Shown here piece after piece: positions 7,249 to 15,716 of a stretch of 58,701 nucleotides of DNA. The position numbers were made by a program, and so were the translations under genes. How positions within the stretch are numbered: the stretch's first letter is position 1; each line of letters begins with the position of its first letter. Source of the DNA: an uncultured beta proteobacterium (GTDB taxonomy: Bacteria; Pseudomonadota; Gammaproteobacteria; Burkholderiales; SG8-39); NCBI GenBank assembly GCA_902826155.1, contig CADEDU010000023.1, positions 1 through 58,701 of the forward strand, written 5' to 3'. Under the pieces are notes generated by a model. The model ran no database searches, was not told the DNA's origin, and saw only the letters and a program-made list of their open reading frames with translations.

Positions 7249-8589
7249 TCAGTCGTTGCGACGATCGACGAAGCGTGGTGCCTTGACCGACTGCTCGAAT
7301 TGCCGCGCGATCGTGCCGGTTTCGAGTACCTCGACCTCGGGGGTCAATTCGAACGTGGTTTTCATTTCGGCGGTGAGCGCGCGTGCCGCAGCCTGTGCAT
7401 CGACGCCGCGCTTCACTTCCACGAGCAGGCGCAGTGAATCGAGCCCCGACGTCGTCACTACCTCGGCGCGAAAGTCGGTGATCGTTGCACGCGTGAACAT
7501 GAAATCTTCGAGATCGCCGTGGTTGATGTTCACGCCGCGTACCTTGAAGAATCCTTCGGTGCGCAGCGCATGGTGCAGCACCGGAAATACCGAGAACGGA
7601 TCGGCGGTCCGCGGCTGCGAACGCAAGGTGACGATATCGCCGGTGTACCAACGCAGAAACGGCGTGATGGTGTTGGACCAGAGCGGCGTCATCACCAGCG
7701 CACCTTGTTCACCCTCGGCGACGGGCTTGCCCGATGAGGGGTCGATCACTTCCAGATAGAACAGATCGGTCCAGGCCGGCATGCCGTCGACGCCGTCGCG
7801 CTCGACCGTGATCATCGAGCCCTCGGTCATGCCGAAGCCGTTGTAGACCTTCGCGCCCCACACGCGTTCGATCTTGTCACGCTTGGCCTGCGTCAGCGGC
7901 TCGGCGCTCACCAGGATCTTGCGCACGCTCGAGCCGGCGAGATCGATATCGTGCATCTCCGCGACGTTGGCCAGATGCAGCGCGTAGCTGGGCATCGCGC
8001 AGAAAATCGTGGGCTTGAGCTCGCGAATCAGCTCGAGCTGGATCTGCGACGGCGTGGTGGTGCCGGCGCCGGCCCAGATGGTCGAGATGCCCTCCATCTG
8101 CGCCGAGCGTGGCGTGAGCTGACCGACCGGGTGGATGCCCATCGGAAACGACACGTGCGCGACATCGCCGGCGGCAGCGCCGATGCATGGCCAGATGCGA
8201 CGAAACGCCACGCCGAGCGCGTAGTGCATGTCTTCAGCGGAGCGCGGGTAGAACAGCGGCTTGCCAGTGGCGCCGCCGGAGCGCCAGTACTCCACCGACG
8301 TGGATGGTGGCGCGATGCAGAAATCGCTGTAGAACGCTTCGGTGGGGAGCTTGCGCAGCTCGTCCTTGGTGAGCACCGGGATGCGCCGCCAGTGCTCCGG
8401 ATCATCGAGCTTGTCGAGATCGATGCCCGAGACACGGGGCGCCAGCAGCTTGGAGCGGCGCGCGCGTTCGATCGCGATGCGTTTGCGCTCGCGCTGGATC
8501 TTCTCGATCGCAGCCGGGCTCTCGGGCAAACCCAGCGCCCAGGGCGAGCCTGATCCGTGCACGTTGTCGTTCCAGGCTCGTTCGATCAT
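7249..8589 (-). CDS. Phenylacetate-CoA ligase (PaaK)-like adenylate-forming enzyme
   Basis: A 446-residue PaaK-type ligase that should activate an aromatic acid to its CoA ester using ATP. Visible features are RIPVLTKDELRKLP near residue 70, a glycine-rich substrate/ATP loop RSGGATGKPLFYPRS near residue 105, the A5-like motif YNGFGMTEGS near residue 260 and the hinge YTGDIVTLRSQ near residue 340. The C-terminal domain FFKVRGVNINHGDLEDF resembles the PaaK C-terminal domain. Its start overlaps the stop of the upstream membrane-protein gene by 4 bp and it precedes the MetE-like gene by 28 bp. It may provide the entry step of the operon's pathway, although ring cleavage by the NicX-like enzyme could act on free acids. 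Confidence 0.88.
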   Translation of the reverse strand: MIERAWNDNVHGSGSPWALGLPESPAAIEKIQRERKRIAIERARRSKLLAPRVSGIDLDKLDDPEHWRRIPVLTKDELRKLPTEAFYSDFCIAPPSTSVEYWRSGGATGKPLFYPRSAEDMHYALGVAFRRIWPCIGAAAGDVAHVSFPMGIHPVGQLTPRSAQMEGISTIWAGAGTTTPSQIQLELIRELKPTIFCAMPSYALHLANVAEMHDIDLAGSSVRKILVSAEPLTQAKRDKIERVWGAKVYNGFGMTEGSMITVERDGVDGMPAWTDLFYLEVIDPSSGKPVAEGEQGALVMTPLWSNTITPFLRWYTGDIVTLRSQPRTADPFSVFPVLHHALRTEGFFKVRGVNINHGDLEDFMFTRATITDFRAEVVTTSGLDSLRLLVEVKRGVDAQAAARALTAEMKTTFELTPEVEVLETGTIARQFEQSVKAPRFVDRRND

Positions 8590-9176
8590 GGCGTTCGGGG
8601 CGGGGTGGAGTCCGGGGTGGAGTCCGGGGTGGCGTCCGGGGTGGCGTCGTGTGCGCGATCGTAGCGGATCGGCTCGGTGGCGGCGGCGGGAGGTTGATCG
8701 ACGCTCAGGCGCGCACGGGTGTGCTCAAGGGTGCGTGCCAGCCCTTCGGCCGTCATGCCGTAGTGGCTGGGCAGGAACCAGTCGAACAGCCCGAAGCGGG
8801 CGCGGGCGCTGCCGGCTCTCGCGTAAGTCATGCACACCAGTTGCAATCCGCCCGCGTGCGCCATGCCGAACGCGCTGACGTCGCTCCAGCGCAACTCGAA
8901 GCGCTTGAACGTCGTCGCGAACGACAGACCTGCGTGCGTCAGGCGCAGCGGCTGCCACGGCGGTGCAAGGGTGAGCAGCGTGATGGCTGCGAGCAAAGCG
9001 GCTGCAATTCCAAGCCCTGCGGCAAACGGCGGATGCGACCGTACGAACAGCAAACTCAGGGCGGCGACGACGATTGCCGCGGCGATGCCGGTGGCCCACG
9101 CGGCGCGCCCCGGCGCCAGCACCAGGAATGCGGCTGCGGGTGATGAGGCGTCGGTACGACCGGAATCAGTGCTCAA
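8586..9176 (-). CDS. Two-helix membrane protein of unknown function with PH-like region and Thr-Pro-rich tail
   Basis: A 196-residue protein not recognised as a named family. Two hydrophobic segments (about residues 22-45 and 50-70) are followed by a region, LRLTHAGLSFATTFKRFELRWSDVSAFG, with the rhythm of bacterial PH-like domains found in small membrane proteins. The C terminus ends in a low-complexity tail DATPDATPDSTPDSTPPRTP encoded by four in-frame 12-bp tandem repeats. The stop overlaps the start of the PaaK-like gene (ATGA), so it is probably translated with the catabolic operon. Role unknown. Confidence 0.7.
   Translation of the reverse strand: MSTDSGRTDASSPAAAFLVLAPGRAAWATGIAAAIVVAALSLLFVRSHPPFAAGLGIAAALLAAITLLTLAPPWQPLRLTHAGLSFATTFKRFELRWSDVSAFGMAHAGGLQLVCMTYARAGSARARFGLFDWFLPSHYGMTAEGLARTLEHTRARLSVDQPPAAATEPIRYDRAHDATPDATPDSTPDSTPPRTP
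8601..8648. repeat. Four tandem 12-bp repeats at the 3' end of the PH-like gene
   Basis: Four head-to-tail copies of a 12-mer read CGGGGTGGAGTC twice and then CGGGGTGGCGTC twice. On the minus strand they encode repeated Asp-x-Thr-Pro units, so changes in copy number would lengthen or shorten the protein tail without shifting the frame. Confidence 0.9.
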
Positions 9177-9190
9177 GGGCGCGCAGTATG

Positions 9191-9230
9191 CGGTGATCGA
9201 TCGTGATCACCGCGGATCGTGATCGCCGCG
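9191..9230. repeat. Hairpin and tandem 16-bp repeat between two minus-strand genes
   Basis: CGGTGATC and GATCACCG form an 8-bp inverted repeat with a 6-nt loop, and GATCGTGATCACCGCG is followed at once by a near-identical copy (GATCGTGATCGCCGCG). It lies in the short gap between the spermidine-synthase-like gene and the PH-like gene. No T-run follows, so it is not a clear intrinsic terminator; it may be a protein-binding site or an RNA-stabilising hairpin. Confidence 0.6.
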
Positions 9231-9254
9231 GCGAGCAGCCATCGAGCTTCGAGC

Positions 9255-10184
9255 TTACCGCGGCGCGCTTGCGTCGGTGAGCACGCGTCCGTCGCGGCCG
9301 TACTGGCCCCGATGTCTGAGCCCGGTCTCGACCAGCTTGCCCAGATCGTAGCGATAGCCGATCAGCTTCGCGAAGGTGCGCGCGCGGCGGATGAGCGTGT
9401 CGTGCGGCAGCGGCGTGCCCTGGTAGCCGATTACGAGCTTGTTCGCGGCGCCTTCGACGTCGAGCACGACCACGCTCGGAAAGATCTCCTGGTAGGTGCG
9501 GATCATTGAATCGAACAGCGGATTGACCCCTGGCCCCCACACGTTGCCGACGACGACGCCCGAGCCGGTCAGCGCGTCTTCCACGCTTTGCAGGAATTCG
9601 CGCGTGGTGAGTGCGTGGGGAATGCTGTCGGTGCCGAAGGCGTCGAGGACGATCAGGTCGTACCGGCCCTTGTATTGGGCGATGAATCGGCGCCCGTCGT
9701 CGACGTAGCAGCGCATCTTGGCATCGTCGCGATAGCCGAAGTGGCTCTTGGCGACGGCCACGACTTCCGGATCGATCTCCACCGCGTCGATCGTCATGTC
9801 GGGAAACTTCCTGCGAAACAGCGAAGGCAGCGTGCCCCCGCCCAGACCGACCACCAGCGTGGTGCGCGGATGATCGGCCAGCGCCAACCCGATCGGCACC
9901 AGGCGGGCGTAGGGGAGTTCGAGGTGCTCCGGGTCGCCCAGCTTCACCGCGGTCTGTCGCGCACCGCCGCGCTCGAAGCGCAGCATGCGCAGGCCGCTGT
10001 CGTCTTCGGTGACGATGATGGAGTTGAAGCGCGACTTGCGCTCCAGGATGACCTGTTCGTCGGCGATCGCAACGGCCGACAGCAGCGATGCGATCAACGG
10101 TGCCGCAATCCAGCGGACCATGATGGTGGTGGCCGGGCCGGCTGATGGCGATGAATCGGGCGCCACGCAATGGCTCGCTCGCAT
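9255..10184 (-). CDS. Spermidine synthase-like methyltransferase-fold protein with N-terminal export signal
   Basis: A 309-residue protein with the spermidine synthase/Rossmann methyltransferase core: LVVGLGGGTLP (nucleotide-binding glycine loop, near residue 124), AVEIDPEVVAVAKSHFG, DDGRRFIAQ and DLIVLDAFGTDSIPHALTTREFL. Start 10184 is supported by an upstream GGGGGA Shine-Dalgarno sequence; an internal ATG at 10121 has none. The start gives an unusually long N-terminal region before the hydrophobic stretch WIAAPLIASLLSAVAIADE, which looks like a signal peptide or membrane anchor. Many such fused or exported homologues are not proven polyamine synthases, so the substrate is open. Confidence 0.8.
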   Translation of the reverse strand: MRASHCVAPDSSPSAGPATTIMVRWIAAPLIASLLSAVAIADEQVILERKSRFNSIIVTEDDSGLRMLRFERGGARQTAVKLGDPEHLELPYARLVPIGLALADHPRTTLVVGLGGGTLPSLFRRKFPDMTIDAVEIDPEVVAVAKSHFGYRDDAKMRCYVDDGRRFIAQYKGRYDLIVLDAFGTDSIPHALTTREFLQSVEDALTGSGVVVGNVWGPGVNPLFDSMIRTYQEIFPSVVVLDVEGAANKLVIGYQGTPLPHDTLIRRARTFAKLIGYRYDLGKLVETGLRHRGQYGRDGRVLTDASAPR

Positions 10185-10380
10185 GTCTCGATCCCCCTGC
10201 TGTTGTTTTCCCCGCGGGCTCAAGTTTCCACGATGGCTGACCGATGCCGCAAGAGCGATCCGCGCGGGGCGCTCAGACGGTCGGGAATGATCGATAATCG
10301 ACCCTCGCTCTGGTCGTCACGAAGCTCCGTAGTCCGGTAGACCCGATCGGCATCCTTCCCCTCTCCGAGGAGTGCACGCC

Positions 10381-10986
10381 ATGCCGCAGTCGATCCCGCA
10401 GTCGATCCCGCGGTGGATACGTGATGTGCGATGGTCGCGTCCGCAACTGGCGCTGACCTTCGTGGTTCTTTGCGCCGCGATCCTGATGATGATGGGGCGG
10501 TCGGGCCCGCTGACGATGAACGGGTCGGGGCGATCGCCTTTCGAGGCGTGGTTCGCCGACCGGACGGCGAAGACCGAACCCGTGCTGCCGTTCGTACTCT
10601 GCGGCGCGGCCGTGCCCGGTGGGTTGCACGATCCGCTGCTTGCGGCTGATGGCCGGCCACGGCCGGTGGCCACCGTGGTGTCGTCCGAGCCGTTGTCGCA
10701 CGCGCCGGGCAAGCGCATCACCGTCGCGGTGGTGAAGTTCGCGCCCGGCAGCTACAGTCCGCCGCACGTGCATGGCGGCACGGTGAGCGTCTATATCCTG
10801 AAGGGCACGATCCGCTCGCAGATCGACAGCGGGCCGATCGGCACGTTCAAGCCCGGCGACACGTTCTTCGAGCCGCTCGGCGCGGTGCACACGCTCTCGG
10901 AAAACGTTAGCGTCACCGAGCCGGCCGAGCTGCTGGCGATCTTCGTGCACGAAGAAGGCGCTACCCTGACGACGTATCTGGAGTGA
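10381..10986 (+). CDS. Membrane-anchored cupin-domain protein
   Basis: A 201-residue protein with an N-terminal transmembrane segment (about residues 22-39, LALTFVVLCAAILMMM) and a single cupin domain. Cupin motif 1 is PPHVHGGTVSVYILKG and motif 2 is FKPGDTFFEPLGAVHTLSEN, giving the histidines of a metal site. The domain probably faces the periplasm. Start 10381 is chosen because GAGGAG lies 8 nt upstream. The stop codon overlaps the GTG start of ppnN (GTGA), so the two are translationally coupled. Substrate unknown; quercetinase-like or sensor cupins are possible. Confidence 0.85.
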   Translation: MPQSIPQSIPRWIRDVRWSRPQLALTFVVLCAAILMMMGRSGPLTMNGSGRSPFEAWFADRTAKTEPVLPFVLCGAAVPGGLHDPLLAADGRPRPVATVVSSEPLSHAPGKRITVAVVKFAPGSYSPPHVHGGTVSVYILKGTIRSQIDSGPIGTFKPGDTFFEPLGAVHTLSENVSVTEPAELLAIFVHEEGATLTTYLE

Positions 10987-12356
10987 GCTTGACCCGCGAA
11001 CGCATCTCCACCCGCGTCACCCCGCGCGGCAGTCTCGAAGTCCTCTCGCAACAGGAAGCGCAGAAGCTGCTCGATGCCGGCGGCGGCGGACTGTATCCGC
11101 TGTTTCGTCGTTGCGCGCTGGCGGTCCTCAATAGCGGCGCATTCACCGACGATGCGCTGAAGGTGATGGAGGAGTACGCCGACTTCGACGTGCGCATCGT
11201 GCAGCGTCCGTGGGGATTGCAGCTCGACATCGAGAACGCGCCGCCGAGTGCGTTCGTCGACGGCGAGATGATCCAGGGCGTGAAGGAACATCTGTTCGCG
11301 GTGCTGCGCGACGTGGTCTACATCGGCACCGAGATCACCAGTTCGCGCTTCGATCTCACCCGCTCGGCTGACATCACCAATGCGGTGTTCCACATCCTGC
11401 GCAATGCCCGGTTGCTGGAGGCGCGGGTGCGCCCCAATCTGGTGGTGTGCTGGGGCGGCCACTCGATCAGCCGCACCGAGTACGACTACACCAAGCAGGT
11501 CGGCTATGAACTCGGTTTGCGTGGATTGAACGTGTGCACCGGCTGCGGACCCGGTGCCATGAAGGGGCCGATGAAGGGCGCGGCGATCGGCCACTCCAAG
11601 CAGCGCTTCGCCGGCGGGCGCTACATCGGCCTCACCGAGCCCGGAATCATCGCCGCCGAAGCGCCCAATCCGATCACCAATCAGCTGGTGGTGCTGCCCG
11701 ACATCGAGAAGCGCCTGGAAGCCTTTGTGCGAGTCGGCCATGGCATCGTCGTATTCCCGGGTGGGGCAGGCACCGCCGAGGAGATCCTCTACCTGCTCGG
11801 CGTGCTGCTGCACGAGGACAACGCGCGCATCGAGCTGCCGGTGGTGTTCACCGGCCCGCCGGAGAGCGCGGCGTACTTCGAGCAGATCGATGCCTTCATC
11901 GGCGCGACGCTCGGCCCGGCGGCGCAGTCGCGCTATCGCATCGTGGTCGATCAACCCGACGTCGTCGCGCGCGAGATGGCGCGCGGCATGCAGCGCGTGC
12001 GTGCGCAGCGGCGCGAGGACAAGGACGCGTGGAACTACAACTGGCTGTTGCGGATCGATGCGGCGTTCCAGGCGCCGTTCGATCCGACGCACGAGGCCAT
12101 GGCGGCCCTGACGTTGCGCAGCGATCTCCCTGCACATGAACTGGCAGTGAATCTGCGCCGCGCGTTCTCTGGCATCGTCGCCGGCAACGTCAAGGATTAC
12201 GGGCTCAAACGCATCGAAGCGCACGGGCCGTTCGAGCTGCGCGGCGAGCCCGACATCATGCGCCGGCTCGATGCGCTGCTCCGGGCGTTCGTCGAGCAGC
12301 GCCGGATGAAGATCGCCACCGAGCACTACGAGCCGTGCTATCGGCTCGTTGCCTAG
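10983..12356 (+). CDS. ppnN: Nucleotide 5'-monophosphate nucleosidase, LOG family (PpnN-like)
   Basis: A 457-residue protein matching the length and layout of E. coli PpnN (YgdH), which hydrolyses purine and pyrimidine nucleoside monophosphates to base and ribose 5-phosphate and responds to (p)ppGpp. The LOG-family signature PGGAGTAEE is at about residue 260, with the upstream CGPGAMKGPMKGA and GLTEPGIIAAEAPNP stretches typical of the family. An extended N-terminal domain and a C-terminal arm (YELxA-type ending EHYEPCYRLVA) distinguish it from short cytokinin-activating LOG proteins. It starts with a GTG overlapping the cupin stop codon. Cytoplasmic. Confidence 0.88.
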   Translation: MSLTRERISTRVTPRGSLEVLSQQEAQKLLDAGGGGLYPLFRRCALAVLNSGAFTDDALKVMEEYADFDVRIVQRPWGLQLDIENAPPSAFVDGEMIQGVKEHLFAVLRDVVYIGTEITSSRFDLTRSADITNAVFHILRNARLLEARVRPNLVVCWGGHSISRTEYDYTKQVGYELGLRGLNVCTGCGPGAMKGPMKGAAIGHSKQRFAGGRYIGLTEPGIIAAEAPNPITNQLVVLPDIEKRLEAFVRVGHGIVVFPGGAGTAEEILYLLGVLLHEDNARIELPVVFTGPPESAAYFEQIDAFIGATLGPAAQSRYRIVVDQPDVVAREMARGMQRVRAQRREDKDAWNYNWLLRIDAAFQAPFDPTHEAMAALTLRSDLPAHELAVNLRRAFSGIVAGNVKDYGLKRIEAHGPFELRGEPDIMRRLDALLRAFVEQRRMKIATEHYEPCYRLVA

Positions 12357-12380
12357 GCAATCTCTGAACCTGGAAGATTC

Positions 12381-13760
12381 TCAGTTCAGCGGCCTCAGGC
12401 CCTCGAGCAACGTCGGCAGGAACTCGCTCACCGTCGGATGGATGTGCATGCCGTTGCTGATCACGGTGTAGGGCTGGCGTGCGGCCATCACTTCGAGGAT
12501 CGAATGGATGATCTCGTCGCCGCCCAGCCCGAGGATCGCCGCGCCGAGGATGTGCCTGGATTGCGCGTCGACCGTGATCTTCATGAAGCCCTGGGTTTCG
12601 CCGGCTTCCTTGGCGCGGCCCACGCGTGACATCGGCAACTTGGCGCTGAGGGCAGGGCGGCCGCTGGCCTTGACTTGCGCCTCGGTCATGCCGACGCGGC
12701 CCAACGGCGGATCGACGAACAGCGCATACGCCGTGATCCGGTCGGTGACTTTGCGCGCGCCGCCGTCGAACAGATTGGCGGCGGCGATCTCGTAGTCGTT
12801 CCACGCGGTGTGAGTGAATGCCCCGCGGCCGTTGCAGTCACCAAGCGCGTACACGCCATCGACGCTCGTTCGAAGCGTGTCGTCGACGGTGACGTAGCCG
12901 CGCGCATCGATCGCGATCCCGGCGCGATCCAGGCCGAGGTCGTGCGTGTTGGGCGCGCGGCCGGTGGCCAACAGTACATGGGTGCCTTCGACAGCCGGCG
13001 CGCCCTCGGCGCAATCGAGGTTCACGCGCACGCGATCTCCCACGCGCGACAACGCCAGGCACTTCGCGTTCAGGCGCAGATCGATGCCTTCGCGGCCGAG
13101 GATCTCGGCGATCGCGTTCGAGACGTCTTCGTCTTCGCGCGCGATCAGCCGCGGCCCCATCTCGCATACCGTGACCTGCGCGCCGAACCGCCGATACATC
13201 TGCGCGAATTCCAGTCCGATGTAGCTGCCGCCGATCACCAGCAGATGCTCCGGGATGAAGTCGATATCCATCATGCGCGAGTTGTCGAGCAGGGGCACGT
13301 CGCGCGCGCCGGGCATATCGGGAATGATGGCGCGCCCGCCGACGTTGATGAAGATGCGCGGCGCCGTGAGTTCGCGATCGCCCACCTGCACCGTGTGCGC
13401 GGCACTGAAGCGCGCATGGCCGCGGATGACTTCGACGTTGCGCGCACCTTCGAGCCACTTGGTCACGCCTTCGCGCGAGCCTTGCACCACGGCATCCTTG
13501 CGCGCTTTCACCTTGGCCATGTCGACACGTACCGGCGCGTCGATCATCACCCCGTACTCGGCTGCGCGTCGGGCCACATGGGCGGTGCGCGCGCTGGCCA
13601 CTAGCGTTTTCGTCGGGATGCAGCCGTTGTTCACGCAGGTGCCGCCGAAGCGGTGGCGCTCGATGATCGCGGTCTTAAGGCCTTCCTTGCCGCAGCGCAC
13701 CGCCATCGCCGGACCGGCCTGGCCGGTGCCGATCACGATCGCATCGAAAGCTTCAGGCAT
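12381..13760 (-). CDS. Pyridine nucleotide-disulfide oxidoreductase (mercuric reductase/dihydrolipoamide dehydrogenase-like)
   Basis: A 459-residue FAD flavoprotein of class I. The FAD-binding motif IGTGQAGPAMA is at residue 11, the redox-active disulfide in GGTCVNNGCIPTKT near residues 41-46, the NAD(P)-binding loop IGGSYIGLEFAQMY near residue 177, the second FAD motif YALGDCNGRGAFTHTA near residue 310 and the C-terminal HIHPTVSEFLPT with the partner-subunit His-Glu pair. There is no mercury-binding heavy-metal domain or C-terminal Cys pair, so mercuric reductase is unlikely. Known stand-alone relatives include soluble transhydrogenases and hypothiocyanous acid reductases. No 2-oxoacid dehydrogenase genes are next to it. 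Confidence 0.88.
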   Translation of the reverse strand: MPEAFDAIVIGTGQAGPAMAVRCGKEGLKTAIIERHRFGGTCVNNGCIPTKTLVASARTAHVARRAAEYGVMIDAPVRVDMAKVKARKDAVVQGSREGVTKWLEGARNVEVIRGHARFSAAHTVQVGDRELTAPRIFINVGGRAIIPDMPGARDVPLLDNSRMMDIDFIPEHLLVIGGSYIGLEFAQMYRRFGAQVTVCEMGPRLIAREDEDVSNAIAEILGREGIDLRLNAKCLALSRVGDRVRVNLDCAEGAPAVEGTHVLLATGRAPNTHDLGLDRAGIAIDARGYVTVDDTLRTSVDGVYALGDCNGRGAFTHTAWNDYEIAAANLFDGGARKVTDRITAYALFVDPPLGRVGMTEAQVKASGRPALSAKLPMSRVGRAKEAGETQGFMKITVDAQSRHILGAAILGLGGDEIIHSILEVMAARQPYTVISNGMHIHPTVSEFLPTLLEGLRPLN

Positions 13761-13824
13761 GGTGGTTCTCCGGGATTGGTCGTTGGGAGACTACGTCCGC
13801 ACGACCAGGGCGGATGCAGCACTT

Positions 13825-14555
13825 CTACGTAGACGTCGGCTGGCGCGCGGCAAGCATGATCGCCTTCATCGTCCGCACTGCTCCAGCCAGGCCGGAGAAC
13901 ATCGCCTCGCCCACCAGGAAGTGGCCGATGTTCAACTCTCTCACTTCGGGCAGGCGCGCAATCGGCGTGACGTTGTCGAACGTGAGGCCGTGTCCGGCAT
14001 GGCATTCGAGGCCGAGCGTGCGAGTAAGCGCCGCAGCATGCGTGAGCCGCTGCAGCTCGGCCGCGCGCGCGTCGCCTTGCGCCAACGCGTAGCTGCCGGT
14101 GTGCAACTCGACGCAGTCCGCGCCGACCTTCGCTGCGGCTTCGAGCTGCCGGGGATCGGGATCGATGAACAGCGATACGCGCGACCCGGCCGCCTTCAGT
14201 GCGCTGATGAATGCCGGCAGCCGCGCCTGGATCGCCACGACATCCAACCCGCCTTCGGTCGTCACTTCCTGGCGACGTTCGGGCACGAGGCAGGCCGCAT
14301 GCGGACGCGCATCGACGGCGATCGCGAGCATCTCGTCGGTGACCGCCATCTCCAGGTTGAGCGGCGCGGTGATGCCTCGCCGGATGCGACGCAGGTCGTC
14401 GTCGCGGATGTGGCGGCGATCCTCGCGCAGATGGATGGTGATGCCGTCGGCTCCGGCGCCCAGCACCAGCAGCGCGCTCTGCAACGGATCGGGGTGCGCA
14501 CCGCCACGCGCGTTGCGAATGGTGGCGACGTGATCGATGTTGACGCCCAGGCGAA

Positions 14556-14559
<4 letters not shown>
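13825..14559 (-). CDS. pdxJ: Pyridoxine 5'-phosphate synthase
   Basis: A 244-residue protein with the family hallmark N terminus LGVNIDHVATIRNARGG, followed by HPDPLQSALL and GADGITIHLREDRRHIRDDD. PdxJ condenses 1-deoxyxylulose 5-phosphate with 3-amino-2-oxopropyl phosphate to make pyridoxine 5'-phosphate, the last ring-forming step of DXP-dependent vitamin B6 synthesis. The usual length (about 240) is matched. Its start overlaps the pdxA stop by 4 bp, so the two consecutive enzymes are co-translated. Confidence 0.97.
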
Positions 14560-15665
<1,106 letters not shown>

Positions 15666-15716
15666 GAGTGAATCGTCGGTGCGTCGTGCGAGCCGGGCTG
15701 CATTTGGAGAGGGAGG

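Noticed and set aside
10791..12326. Long minus-strand open frame opposite ppnN and the cupin
   Set aside because: It is antisense to two genes with clear family motifs, has no recognisable domain and is a typical shadow frame in high-GC DNA.
12365..12390. CTGAAC/GTTCAG inverted repeat between convergent ppnN and the flavoprotein gene as a terminator
   Set aside because: Short stem, 14-nt loop and no T-run; too weak to call.
12381..13760. Mercuric reductase identity for the flavoprotein
   Set aside because: The heavy-metal-associated domain and C-terminal cysteine pair are absent and no mer genes are near.
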